From the NCBI RefSeq assembly GCF_021026295.1, contig NZ_JAJNDA010000002.1, positions 124,001 to 188,000 of the forward strand: a DNA stretch of 64,000 bases, read 5' to 3'. Position 1 is the first letter of the stretch, and every line of letters starts with the position of its first letter. Made by a program: the position numbers and the translations under genes. This DNA comes from Actinomycetospora soli. Lineage in GTDB: Bacteria > Actinomycetota > Actinomycetes > Mycobacteriales > Pseudonocardiaceae. This document shows, piece after piece, positions 17,455 through 25,468 of the stretch. The notes under the pieces are model-generated. The model made no database searches. It was not told the DNA's origin and saw only the letters and a list, made by a program, of their open reading frames with translations.

Positions 17455-18015
17455 GTGAACGCGTCCCGGGTCGGCGCCCTCCTGCGCGCGACGCAGCCGC
17501 TGTACGTCGTCGTCGAGCTCCTCGTCGCGGCGTTCGTCCCCGGGCCGTACTCCCTGGTGCGCAGCACGATCAGCGAGCTCGGGGTCGCCGCCGTCTCGCC
17601 CGGGCACGCGGTGATCAACGGGGCGTTCGTGCTGTTCGGGGCGACGTTGGCCCTCGGCGCGGTGCTGTCGCGCCTCGGGCGGACGGCCACCGTCCTCTGG
17701 GTGATCGCGGGGCTCTCCTCGATCGCGACCGGCCTCGCCCCGCTCGACACCGCCCCGGTGACCCACCTCGTCGTGTCGGCCCCGGTCTTCCTCGCCCAGC
17801 CGGTGGCCCTGCTGCTGACCGGGCTCGCCGCCCGCAGCCGGGTCGCCGCGGGTCTCGGGGTCCTGAGCACCGTCGCGAGCGCGATCTTCCTGCTCGGGGT
17901 GGTCCCCGAGGCCGGCGGGCTCCTCGAGCGCCTCGCCCTGTGGCCCGGCTACCTGGTGCTCGGGGTCCTCGGGGTGCGCACGCTCGCGAGGGCGTCGGCC
18001 GTGAGGGCCGGGTAG
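17455..18015 (+). CDS. DUF998 membrane protein
   Basis: 186-residue integral membrane protein with six hydrophobic helices, belonging to DUF998 by the first-loop motif YSLVRSTISELGV and by helix spacing. Function unknown. GTG at 17455 is seven bases after TAGCGT, which overlaps the stop of the previous gene and looks like a -10 box, so this gene may have its own leaderless transcript. Its last 67 bp are antisense to the following minus-strand gene. Confidence 0.75.
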   Translation: MNASRVGALLRATQPLYVVVELLVAAFVPGPYSLVRSTISELGVAAVSPGHAVINGAFVLFGATLALGAVLSRLGRTATVLWVIAGLSSIATGLAPLDTAPVTHLVVSAPVFLAQPVALLLTGLAARSRVAAGLGVLSTVASAIFLLGVVPEAGGLLERLALWPGYLVLGVLGVRTLARASAVRAG

Positions 18016-18446
18016 GCGTTCCCGACGGCGGGTGCGGTCACCAAATCCTGCAGGAACTGCGCCTGGGCCTCGACGTTCAGGGCCGCGAACCGGTCGGTGC
18101 GCACCGCCCGCCAGTCGTAGCCGGTGCGCGAGCACTGGGCGGCGATCGCGTCCACCACGTAGCGGGCCCCCAGCCGGTGGTACTGCCAGACGTGCACCGC
18201 CTCGTGGACGAGCAGTCCCGGATCCGTGCGGCCCTTGAGGTGGATCGCCGTGCCGAGCGTGACCGGGCGCCGGCTCAGCCCGAGCAGCCCGGCCCGGTCG
18301 GGGACGACGACGATCGTGTCGAGGTCCAGCCCGCCCGCGAAGACGGTGTCGAGCACGGACCGTTCGTCGCCGGTGAGCCCGCGCCGGGCGTGACCGCCGA
18401 CGGCGTCACCCACGCGGAGCAACAGCCCGCCGACCGCATCACGCAC
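17949..18446 (-). CDS. Zincin-like protein with HEAVH motif
   Basis: 165-residue protein. GLLVHEAVHVWQYHRLGARYV contains HExxH followed by WQY, the pattern seen in small zincin-like or DUF4157-related domains; a third metal ligand is not certain. The N-terminus has LTGDERSVLDTVFAGGLDLDTIVVVPDRAG, a typical pre-domain strand-turn. No signal peptide is seen from GTG 18446; an upstream ATG at 18599 would add a longer, unlikely extension crossing the divergent promoter. It overlaps the DUF998 gene tail to tail. Peptidase activity is not shown by sequence alone. Confidence 0.62.
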   Translation of the reverse strand: MRDAVGGLLLRVGDAVGGHARRGLTGDERSVLDTVFAGGLDLDTIVVVPDRAGLLGLSRRPVTLGTAIHLKGRTDPGLLVHEAVHVWQYHRLGARYVVDAIAAQCSRTGYDWRAVRTDRFAALNVEAQAQFLQDLVTAPAVGNAYPALTADALASVRTPRTPSTR

Positions 18447-18484
18447 CCGGGCAGTCTGACCCGAGGACCCCGTCACGCGGGAAG

Positions 18485-18513
18485 TTGAAAGTGACACACT
18501 GACCGGCGACGAT
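18485..18513 (+). promoter_or_regulatory. Sigma-70-like promoter of the methyltransferase gene
   Basis: TTGAAA (18485-18490), a 17-bp spacer and GACGAT (18508-18513) upstream of the gene beginning at 18535, which is also served by GGGAG. Confidence 0.5.
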
Positions 18514-18534
18514 GTCGACGTCGGCGGGAGCACC

Positions 18535-19365
18535 ATGAGCATCGAGCGACCGGCCTCTCCGAGGGCCGCGGCGACGATCGACCGGACGCGCGCGAGCATC
18601 GCCCGGGTCTACGACTGCGCGCTGGGCGGCAAGGACAACTTCGAGGTCGACCGCGAGGTCGTCGAGAAGCTGAAGACGGTCGCGCCCGAGATCGAGCAGT
18701 TCACCGTCGACCACCGGCAGTTCCTCATCCGCGTCACCCGGTTCATCGCGGGCCAGACCGGCATCCGGCAGTTCCTCGACCTCGGCTCCGGGCTGCCCAC
18801 CGCCGAGAACACCCACCAGGCCGCGCAGCGCATCGCCCCCGACGCGCGGGTGGTCTACGTCGACAACGACCCCTCGGTCGTCGCGCACGGCCGCGCCCTG
18901 CTCGAGGAGAACGAGCTCACGCGCTTCTCGCCGGCGGACCTGACGCAGCCCGAGGAGGTGCTCGCCGACCCGATCGTCCGCGAGCTCATCGACTTCTCGC
19001 AGCCGCTCGCGCTGCTCCAGCTCGGCACGCTGCACCACTACGTCGGCGAGCGCTCCCCGGCCGACATCATGCAGACCTACGTCGACGCCCTGCCCTCCGG
19101 CAGCTACGTCGCGCTCTCGCACTTCTACGACCCGCAGGACGAGAACTCGGAGCTCGCGCGCCGCATGGAGGAGATCTTCGTGCACAGCCCGCTGGGCAGC
19201 GGGGTGTTCCGCACGCGCGACGAGATCCTCGGGATGCTGCCGGGCCTGGAGCTCGTCGAGCCGGGCTTCTCGCTGCTCGTCGACTGGTGGCCCGACGGCC
19301 CGCGCATGCAGGACCTGCTCCCGGCGCAGAAGTGCCTGGCGGGTGCCGTGGGTCGCAAGCCGTAG
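18535..19365 (+). CDS. SAM-dependent methyltransferase, DUF574 (Methyltransf_19) family
   Basis: 276 residues, usual for this actinobacterial family. The opening RASIARVYDCALGGKDNFEVDRE is diagnostic; QFLDLGSGLPTAENTHQAAQ is motif I for S-adenosylmethionine, VVYVDNDPSVVAHGRALL the acidic loop after strand 2, and LLQLGTLHHYV the motif-IV region. Family members are numerous in Streptomyces and relatives and almost all uncharacterised, so acceptor unknown. ATG with GGGAG site and its own promoter. Confidence 0.9.
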   Translation: MSIERPASPRAAATIDRTRASIARVYDCALGGKDNFEVDREVVEKLKTVAPEIEQFTVDHRQFLIRVTRFIAGQTGIRQFLDLGSGLPTAENTHQAAQRIAPDARVVYVDNDPSVVAHGRALLEENELTRFSPADLTQPEEVLADPIVRELIDFSQPLALLQLGTLHHYVGERSPADIMQTYVDALPSGSYVALSHFYDPQDENSELARRMEEIFVHSPLGSGVFRTRDEILGMLPGLELVEPGFSLLVDWWPDGPRMQDLLPAQKCLAGAVGRKP

Positions 19366-19421
19366 ATCGCCCGTCGCGCCGGGTGCGAGACTCGCGCCCG
19401 AGCCGTCCGACGACGGCCTCT

Positions 19422-19464
19422 CCGGACGAGAGTGACGCCGTACCCGGACCTCGACAAGACGGCG
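19422..19464 (+). ncRNA. Guanidine-III (mini-ykkC/ykkC-III class) riboswitch
   Basis: The segment CCGGACGAG ... ACGCCGTACCCGG ... ACAAGACGGCG reproduces the conserved core of guanidine-III riboswitches, including the CCGGACGAG start, the CCGTACCCGG pseudoknot-forming stretch and the ACAAGACGGCG partner. It ends about 24 bases before the ATG of an SMR exporter, next to the ribosome-binding stretch GCGAGG, so ligand binding would control access to the ribosome site. Established knowledge: this class senses free guanidinium and often precedes Gdx/SugE exporters. Recognised by eye; covariance search not run. Confidence 0.88.
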
Positions 19465-19487
19465 CTCGACGTGAGCGAGGTGTCGTC

Positions 19488-19802
19488 ATGGCGTGGGTCG
19501 TGCTGGTCGTGTCCGGGCTGCTCGAGGCGGTCTGGGCGACCGCCCTGGGTCGCACGCAGGGGCTGTCGAAGCTCACCCCGGTCGTCGTCTTCGCCGTGGC
19601 CGTCGTCGCGAGCATGATCGGCCTCGGCTACGCCATGCGGGACCTGCCGACGGGGACCGCGTACGCGGTGTGGGTCGGCATCGGCGCGGTGGGCACCGTC
19701 GCCTACGCGATGCTCACCGGCGACGAGCCGTTCACCGCGGTCAAGGCGCTGCTGCTCGGCGGGATCGTGGTGTGCGTGGTCGGGCTCAAGCTCGTGGAGT
19801 GA
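19488..19802 (+). CDS. gdx: SMR-family guanidinium exporter (Gdx/SugE type)
   Basis: 104-residue four-helix small multidrug resistance protein. The essential glutamate is in helix 1 (VLVVSGLLEAVWATALGRTQGLSKLTP), with W and the Gdx-like GRTQG loop; helix 3 carries GTAYAVWVGIGAVGT. The upstream guanidine-III riboswitch makes guanidinium/H+ antiport much more likely than general drug efflux. Its 3' end overlaps the convergent Ni/Co permease gene by 17 bp. Confidence 0.88.
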   Translation: MAWVVLVVSGLLEAVWATALGRTQGLSKLTPVVVFAVAVVASMIGLGYAMRDLPTGTAYAVWVGIGAVGTVAYAMLTGDEPFTAVKALLLGGIVVCVVGLKLVE

Positions 19803-20868
19803 CCCCGGCGTGCCGCTCCTCGAAGCGGCCGAACCGCCAGAGCAGGGCGGCCCCACCCCAGACGAGCACGAAGAAGCCGACGATGAGGTAGCCGAGGAGC
19901 TCGAAGTCGTCGGCGAGGCCCGCGTAGCCCTCGAGCGCGGTGACACCGAGGTCGTCGGCGAGGACCCCCGCGAGGTACACGCTCGCGATGAAGCCGGCGA
20001 CCGAGACCGTCGCCGCCGTCGTCGCGATGTTGTAGAAGAGCCGCCGCGCGGGGTTGCGGTTCGACCACGAGTAGGCGACGGACATGAGCAGGCCGTCGGC
20101 GGTGTCGAACGCGCTCATCCCGGCCGCGAAGAGCAGCGGCAGGGTGAGCGCGGCCGGCCACGAGGCGCCGCCCCCGGCGCTCGACGCCGTCGTGGCGGAG
20201 AGCGTCAGCAGGGTGACCTCGGAGGCGGTCTCGAGGCCGAGGCCGAACAGGAAGCCCAGCGGGTACATGTGCCAGGAGTGGCGGATCCAGGCCCGCGCGC
20301 GGCCGCCGAGGATGCGGTTGACCAGGCCGCGATCGAGGAGCTGCCGCTCGAGCTCGGGCTCGTCGAGCCGCCCGGCCCGCAGGTCCGCCCAGAGCTTCAC
20401 GATCCCGCGCAGCACCATCGCGTTCAGCACCGCGACCAGGGCGAGGAACACCATCGCGACGACCGTCGAGATCGTGCCGCCGATCTCGCGGAACGCCGCG
20501 ACCTGGGTCGCCGTCGCCGCCCCGGCGGCGAGCGCGATGACCAGGGACAGCGCCACGACCACCGACGAGTGGCCCATCGCGAAGAAGAAGCCGACCCCGA
20601 CGGGCCGGCGGCCCCGCTGCACCATCAGCCGCGTGGTGTCGTCGATCGCGGCGATGTGGTCGGCGTCGAACGCGTGGCGGATGCCCAGCACGTACGCCAG
20701 CACGCCGGCCCCGGCGAACGCGCCGGCGCCGAGCGGACCCGCCGTCAGGAAGAGGTAGAGCGACCAGCCCGCGACGTGGAGCAGGGCGATCACGGCGACG
20801 ATGCCGGAGAGCCGGAGGCGCCGGCCGCGCGACCAGCTCGTGGACGGCGGGGCGGCGATCGTCGTCAA
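19786..20868 (-). CDS. Nickel/cobalt permease (NiCoT family)
   Basis: About 360-residue membrane permease for Ni2+/Co2+. The signature GIRHAFDADHIAAIDDTTR in helix 2 is diagnostic, followed by FFFAMGHSSVVVALSL, LGLETASEVTLLTLSA and GMSAFDTADGLLMSVAY. TTG at 20868 preceded by GAAGGAG is preferred; an ATG at 20922 would add 18 basic residues but lies on an inverted repeat that looks like an operator. The protein could serve nickel enzymes such as urease, none of which is in the window. Confidence 0.88.
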   Translation of the reverse strand: MTTIAAPPSTSWSRGRRLRLSGIVAVIALLHVAGWSLYLFLTAGPLGAGAFAGAGVLAYVLGIRHAFDADHIAAIDDTTRLMVQRGRRPVGVGFFFAMGHSSVVVALSLVIALAAGAATATQVAAFREIGGTISTVVAMVFLALVAVLNAMVLRGIVKLWADLRAGRLDEPELERQLLDRGLVNRILGGRARAWIRHSWHMYPLGFLFGLGLETASEVTLLTLSATTASSAGGGASWPAALTLPLLFAAGMSAFDTADGLLMSVAYSWSNRNPARRLFYNIATTAATVSVAGFIASVYLAGVLADDLGVTALEGYAGLADDFELLGYLIVGFFVLVWGGAALLWRFGRFEERHAGVTPRA

Positions 20869-20919
20869 CCGGAGCGCTCCTTCACGACGGCGGATGGGCC
20901 GCTCGGACCGTAACCACGT

Positions 20920-20941
20920 CATCTGAGCATGTCGACAGATG
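20920..20941. promoter_or_regulatory. Candidate operator before the Ni/Co permease
   Basis: Inverted repeat CATCTG-N10-CAGATG with an inner TGTCGACA, 52-73 bp upstream of the TTG start and in the divergent gap to the amidase gene. The position suits a metal-responsive repressor, but it does not match a box I can name. Confidence 0.35.
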
Positions 20942-21024
20942 TTGCTCCACGCAGTGGTTGAGCCGACCCCGGACGACTTCCTACGGTGACCCGGACCACG
21001 CCGCCGCACCCCGGGGAGACCCTC

Positions 21025-22569
21025 ATGCCGCCTCTGCCCCCGCCGGACCACGACGCCCTGGCCGCGGTCGCCGCCGGGTACGGCCTCGGCCTGTCCGACG
21101 CCGAGGTCGACGAGTACGCGCCCGTCGTGGCGGGTCTGCTCGGGTCCTGGGACGCGGTGGCCGAGCTGTACGAGGCCGAGGCGCCGACGCCGCCGGAGCG
21201 GGCCTGGCAGCGACCGGAGGCGTCGGAGAACCCGTACAACGCCTGGTACGTGACGACGTCGATCTCCGGGGTGTCCGACGGGCCGCTGGCGGGGCGGACC
21301 GTGGCGGTCAAGGACAACACCGCCGTCGCGGGCGTCCCGATGACCAACGGCTCGGACACCATCGCGGGCTTCGTCCCGAGCACCGACGCGACGATCGTGC
21401 GCCGCCTGCTCGACGCGGGCGCCACGATCGCCGGCAAGGCGGTCTGCGAGAACCTCTGCTTCTCGGGGGCCGGGATCACGGCGAACACCGGCGACGTCGA
21501 GAACCCCTGGGACCCGAGCCGGCACGCGGGCGGCTCGTCGGGCGGCAGCGCCGCGCTCGTCGCGGGCGGGGTCGTCGACCTGGCCACCGGCGGCGACCAG
21601 GGCGGGTCGATCCGCATCCCCGCCGCGGACTGCGGCGTCGTCGGGCACAAGCCGACCTGGGGCCTCGTCCCGTACACCGGCGCCTTCCCGATCGAGTCGA
21701 CCATCGACCACGTCGGGCCGATCACGCGGACCGTCGCCGACGCCGCCCTGATGCTCTCGGTGATCGCCGGGTCGGACGGGCAGGACCCGCGCCAGCCCAC
21801 CGACGTCGCCGCCGACGACTACGTCGGCGCCCTGTCCGGCGGCGCGACCGGCCTGCGGGTCGGGGTGCTGCGGGAGGGGTTCGGGCTCGCCGGGTCCGAG
21901 CCCGAGGTCGACGCCGCCGTCCGCGAGGCGATCACCGCGCTCGCCGACGCCGGGATGACCGTCTCCGAGGTCTCGGTGCCCTGGCACCTGCACGGACCGC
22001 GGATCTGGGACGTCATCGCGACCGAGGGCGCCGCGTCCCAGATGATCGAGAACTCCGGCTACGGGCTGAACTGGAAGGGCCGCTACGACCCGGAGGTCAT
22101 GGAGCACTACGGCCGCCGCTGGACCGAGGACGGCGCCCGCTTCCCCGCCACGGTCAACCTCGTCCTGCTCGCCGGGAAGTACGGGCTGAACACCACCCAC
22201 GGCAGGCACTACGCCATGGCGCAGAACCTCGCGCCGACGCTCGCGGCCGCCTACGACGCGGCGTTCGCCGAGGTCGACCTGCTGGTGCTGCCGACCCTGC
22301 CGATGCGCGCCACCGTCCGCCCCGGCCGCGACGCCCGGCCGCCGGAACTGCTCGGTCGCGCGCTGGAGATGCTCGCCAACACCTGCCCGTTCGACGTCAC
22401 CGGCCACCCCGTCTGTTCGGTGCCCGCGCCGCTCGCGGACGGCCTGCCGGTGGGGATGTCGCTGGTCGGGCGGCAGTTCGACGACGCGACCGTGCTGCGC
22501 GCCGCGCACGCCTACGAGCAGGCGGTCGGCGGCTTCCCGTCGCCGACGTCGGCGGTCGCGCAGGCGTAG
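21025..22569 (+). CDS. Amidase-signature hydrolase of the nitrile-pathway type
   Basis: 514-residue amidase-signature enzyme converting aliphatic or aryl amides to acids. The Ser-cisSer-Lys triad is visible: VKDN (Lys), GGSSGGSAALVAGG (bridging Ser) and GGDQGGSIRIPAA (nucleophile Ser). The N-terminal helical extension with SENPYNAWYVTTSI closely resembles Rhodococcus enantioselective amidases that work downstream of nitrile hydratase; no nitrile hydratase is in the window. ATG at 21025 with GGGGAG is chosen over GTG 20986. Confidence 0.9.
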   Translation: MPPLPPPDHDALAAVAAGYGLGLSDAEVDEYAPVVAGLLGSWDAVAELYEAEAPTPPERAWQRPEASENPYNAWYVTTSISGVSDGPLAGRTVAVKDNTAVAGVPMTNGSDTIAGFVPSTDATIVRRLLDAGATIAGKAVCENLCFSGAGITANTGDVENPWDPSRHAGGSSGGSAALVAGGVVDLATGGDQGGSIRIPAADCGVVGHKPTWGLVPYTGAFPIESTIDHVGPITRTVADAALMLSVIAGSDGQDPRQPTDVAADDYVGALSGGATGLRVGVLREGFGLAGSEPEVDAAVREAITALADAGMTVSEVSVPWHLHGPRIWDVIATEGAASQMIENSGYGLNWKGRYDPEVMEHYGRRWTEDGARFPATVNLVLLAGKYGLNTTHGRHYAMAQNLAPTLAAAYDAAFAEVDLLVLPTLPMRATVRPGRDARPPELLGRALEMLANTCPFDVTGHPVCSVPAPLADGLPVGMSLVGRQFDDATVLRAAHAYEQAVGGFPSPTSAVAQA

Positions 22570-22596
22570 CGCCCCCAAGGCGCGGCGCTCGGTGAA

Positions 22597-22657
22597 GATC
22601 AACAGTCCCATGGTGGGCCGGAAAAGCTGTCCCGAGCCCGCCAGGGGGCTGTTGATC
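22597..22657. repeat. Inverted repeat after the amidase gene
   Basis: Arms GATCAACAG (22597-22605) and CTGTTGATC (22649-22657) bracket 43 bases. No U-run follows; it may be a terminator, a dispersed extragenic element or an operator for the next small gene. Confidence 0.4.
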
Positions 22658-22704
22658 ATCGAGAAGGGGACGACGGGTGCCCGGAACACCCTCCGTCGGG
22701 CAGG

Positions 22705-23028
22705 GTGGGCGACGTGTACCTCACCATCGCGGACGACGGTGTCACCCTCCACGATCCGGAGCGGGTGAACGACTTCTACGCCTCGTACAGGCAGCGCCTC
22801 ACCCCGGCGCGACTGCACGAGGTGATGGTCGAGCACGCGGGCGGTGAGCTCCTGCCCGACGGCAACCACGTGATGGTGCCGGTGGAGACCCTGCGCCGGC
22901 TCGCCGCCGGCCAGGTCGACGAGGGCTGGGACCACAAGTTCGCGGGGATGCTCTCCTACGCGCAGGACAAGGGCTGGATGAGCGAGGACGGCACGGCGGT
23001 GCGTGCCCACCTCGAGCGCGAGATGTGA
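22705..23028 (+). CDS. Hypothetical protein, 107 aa
   Basis: Small acidic soluble protein beginning MGDVYLTIADDGVTLHDPERVNDFYASYRQ and ending GWMSEDGTAVRAHLEREM; a central VMVPVETLRRLAAGQVDEGWDHKFAGMLSYAQDKGW segment looks helical. The end resembles a generic DNA- or substrate-binding helix but no family is recognised. GTG 22705 or GTG 22714 may be the start. Coding status rests on codon bias and isolation between inverted repeat and convergent gene. Confidence 0.65.
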   Translation: MGDVYLTIADDGVTLHDPERVNDFYASYRQRLTPARLHEVMVEHAGGELLPDGNHVMVPVETLRRLAAGQVDEGWDHKFAGMLSYAQDKGWMSEDGTAVRAHLEREM

Positions 23029-23050
23029 CGGTCGCGCCCGGGCGGGGCGG

Positions 23051-24013
23051 TCAGCGCACCGCTCCGGCCGAGCGGCGGACGGCCGCCTCCGTCTCCCCGG
23101 CGATGACCCCGACGAGGTCGGCGGCGGGGACCAGGTCGGTGACGAGGTCGAGCGACTCGCCGGCCCACACCACGGTCGCGTCGGGGTCCCCGCGCTCCTC
23201 GGCGGCGCGGAACTCCGCCCGCGCCGCCGGGTCGGACCGCAGCGCGTCCTCGTGGAGGCGCCACCGGTCGGAGAACGGGGTCCGGAGCGCGCGGCCGGTC
23301 CAGCGCGCCGGCCACCCGGACTCGTGCGCGATGTCGACGACGCTCGACCGGTCGGTGTCCTCGCTGCCGCCCTCGAGCACGGCCTTCTCCTGCACGGGAC
23401 CGCCGAGCGCCTCCGGGGTGGCGAGGAAGCGGGTCCCGAGCAGGGCCCCGTCGGCACCGAGCGCGAGCGCCGCCGCGACCCCGCGCCCGTCGGCGATCCC
23501 GCCCGCGGCGAGCACCGGGACGTCGCCCGCGAGGTCGGCGACCACGGGCACGAACCCGATCGTCCCGCGCGACCCGCCGTGCCCACCCGCGTCGGTGCCC
23601 TGCGCGACGATCACATCCGCGCCGACCTCGACCGCGGTGTGCGCCTCCGCCAGGTCGGTCACCATCACGATCAGCGCGGCGTCGCTGCGACGCACCGCGT
23701 CGAGGTAGGGCCTCGGGTCCCCGAACGCGAGCATGATCGCGGCGGGTCCCCGCTCCAGCACCTGCTCGAGCACGCGCACCGGCGCCGCCCAGCACTGGAA
23801 CCCCGCGCCCCACGGCCGGTCGGTGCCTTGCGCGACGAGGTCGAGCTCCCGTTCCACCCACGCCGGGTCCTTCGCCGAGCCCACCCCGAGCAGCCCCAGC
23901 CCGCCACCGTTCGAGACCGCCGCCGCCAGCGCCCCGCCCGCCGCGCCGCCCATCGGCGCCAGCGCGACCGGGTGCTCGACGCCGAGCCGCGCGGTGAACC
24001 TCGTCGTCAGCAT
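23051..24013 (-). CDS. Nitronate monooxygenase-like flavoprotein
   Basis: 320-residue NMO/2-nitropropane dioxygenase TIM barrel using FMN. Landmarks are PVALAPMGGAAGGALAAAVSNGGGLGLLG (strand 1), ADVIVAQGTDAGGHGG (FMN phosphate/active site with His), VPVLAAGGIADGRGVAAALALGADGALLGTRFL (phosphate-gripping strands). Enzymes of this class oxidise alkyl nitronates such as propionate 3-nitronate; some are enoyl reductases. ATG 24013 is divergent from the alcohol dehydrogenase across 120 bp. Confidence 0.85.
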   Translation of the reverse strand: MLTTRFTARLGVEHPVALAPMGGAAGGALAAAVSNGGGLGLLGVGSAKDPAWVERELDLVAQGTDRPWGAGFQCWAAPVRVLEQVLERGPAAIMLAFGDPRPYLDAVRRSDAALIVMVTDLAEAHTAVEVGADVIVAQGTDAGGHGGSRGTIGFVPVVADLAGDVPVLAAGGIADGRGVAAALALGADGALLGTRFLATPEALGGPVQEKAVLEGGSEDTDRSSVVDIAHESGWPARWTGRALRTPFSDRWRLHEDALRSDPAARAEFRAAEERGDPDATVVWAGESLDLVTDLVPAADLVGVIAGETEAAVRRSAGAVR

Positions 24014-24133
24014 GCGGACGAGCCTGCCCGCCGGGGACCGTTGCCGAGTTGTTCCATGCTGAGACGGTCGGTGACCTGGAACACATGCGAATGTCGACAT
24101 GGCAGATTTCAGAGTCGAGATCGGAGGCCACCG

Positions 24134-25195
24134 GTGGCCGACACCATGAAGGCACTCGCCATCCTCGGGCAGGGCAAGGTCGGACTGGTCGAACGGGAGA
24201 TCCCGACGGCGGGTCCCGGCGAGGCGGTCGTGAAGACCACCGCCGCCCTGATCTGCACCTCCGACGTGCACACCGTCGCGGGCCTGCTGCCGGTGCCCGA
24301 CGGGCGGCTGCTCGGGCACGAGAGCGTCGGCATCGTGCACGAGATCGGCGCGGGGGTGACGTCGGTGCAGGTCGGGGACCGGGTGGCGGTCAACGCCGTG
24401 ACCCCCGACGGCACCTGCGACAACTGCCAGGCCGGCTACACCTCGCAGTGCCGCGGCGCGCTCGGCGGCTACCGGTTCACCGTCCAGAAGGACGGCAACA
24501 TGGCCGAGTACTTCCACGTCAACGACGCCGACTACAACCTCGCGCCGATCCCGGAGGGCCTCTCCGACGAGGCCGCGGTCTACGCCTGCGACATGCTCTC
24601 CACCGGCATCATCGGCGCCGAGAACGCGAACATCCCGGTCGGTGGGACGGTCGCGATCTTCGCGCAGGGCGCGGTGGGGCTGTCGGCGACGATCGGCGCG
24701 AAGCTGCGCGGGGCCGGGCTCGTCATCACCGTCGAGGGCATCCCGAACCGCCAGGAGATGTCCCGCCGCTTCGGCGCGGACGTGGTGATCGACCCGTCGT
24801 CGGGCAACGTGGCGGAGCAGATCCTCGACCTCACCGGCGGGGGCGCGAACTCGACCGTGGAGGCGCTGGGCAACCAGGTCACGTTCGAGGCGGCGCTCTA
24901 CGCCACCGCGCCGGGCGGGACGCTGTCGAACGTCGGGTACCACGGCGAGTCGGGCCCCACGGTCACCATGCCGCTGGACGCCTGGGGCCTCGGCATGGCC
25001 GGCAAGAAGATCGTCACCGACCTCTGCCCCGGCGGCCGGCTGCGCATGGAGCGCCTCATGCGCCTCATGGCCAACGGCAAGATCGACCCGACGCCGATGA
25101 CCACCCACCGGATGGGCATCGACCAGGTCGAGGACGCCTTCGACATGATGACCCACAAGCGCGACGGGATCATCAAGCCGCTGATCACCTTCTGA
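24134..25195 (+). CDS. Zinc-dependent secondary alcohol dehydrogenase (TbADH-like)
   Basis: 353-residue medium-chain dehydrogenase closely resembling Thermoanaerobacter/Clostridium secondary ADHs: start MKALAILGQGKVGLVE, CTSDVHT (zinc Cys), GHES (zinc His-Glu), FHVNDADYNLAPIP, the catalytic-site Asp in CDMLSTG, and LCPGGRLRMERLMRLM. The nucleotide loop after GLVITVE has Glu and lacks the Gly-Ser-Arg triad of NADP enzymes, so NAD may be preferred (inference). Unlike TbADH it has CDNCQAGYTSQC in the structural-zinc lobe position. GTG at 24134 is placed by GGAGG at 24123; ATG at 24146 is too far from it. Confidence 0.9.
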   Translation: MADTMKALAILGQGKVGLVEREIPTAGPGEAVVKTTAALICTSDVHTVAGLLPVPDGRLLGHESVGIVHEIGAGVTSVQVGDRVAVNAVTPDGTCDNCQAGYTSQCRGALGGYRFTVQKDGNMAEYFHVNDADYNLAPIPEGLSDEAAVYACDMLSTGIIGAENANIPVGGTVAIFAQGAVGLSATIGAKLRGAGLVITVEGIPNRQEMSRRFGADVVIDPSSGNVAEQILDLTGGGANSTVEALGNQVTFEAALYATAPGGTLSNVGYHGESGPTVTMPLDAWGLGMAGKKIVTDLCPGGRLRMERLMRLMANGKIDPTPMTTHRMGIDQVEDAFDMMTHKRDGIIKPLITF

Positions 25196-25270
25196 CCCGG
25201 TCCGGTGATGTGAGCAGCGTCAGCGCCGTCGGTGCCGGTCGATCGTCGTCGGCCGACCTACCGTGCGGAC

Positions 25271-25468
25271 GTGCTCGAGTACCCGCGCCCCGAACCCCGT
25301 CCCGCCACCCTGCTCGAGCGACTGACCGGCGCGGGGATCGGTGAGGAGCGGGCGCGCGGCGTCATCACGGCGGGCGGCGTGCGGGTCGCCGGGCACGAGG
25401 AGCCGGTGACCGACCCGGACGCCGCCGTGCCGTGGCCGACGGCATGGGACCTGCTGCCGAGCTCCTGA
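25271..25468 (+). CDS. Small hypothetical protein, 65 aa
   Basis: Starts MLEYPRPEPRPATLLERLTGAG and carries ARGVITAGGVRVAGHEEPVTDPD, which resembles an S4-like or conserved actinobacterial small domain; no function known. GTG at 25271 is six bases after TACCGT, consistent with a leaderless message; an upstream GTG at 25232 is less likely. TGA abuts the convergent acetyltransferase stop. Confidence 0.6.
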   Translation: MLEYPRPEPRPATLLERLTGAGIGEERARGVITAGGVRVAGHEEPVTDPDAAVPWPTAWDLLPSS

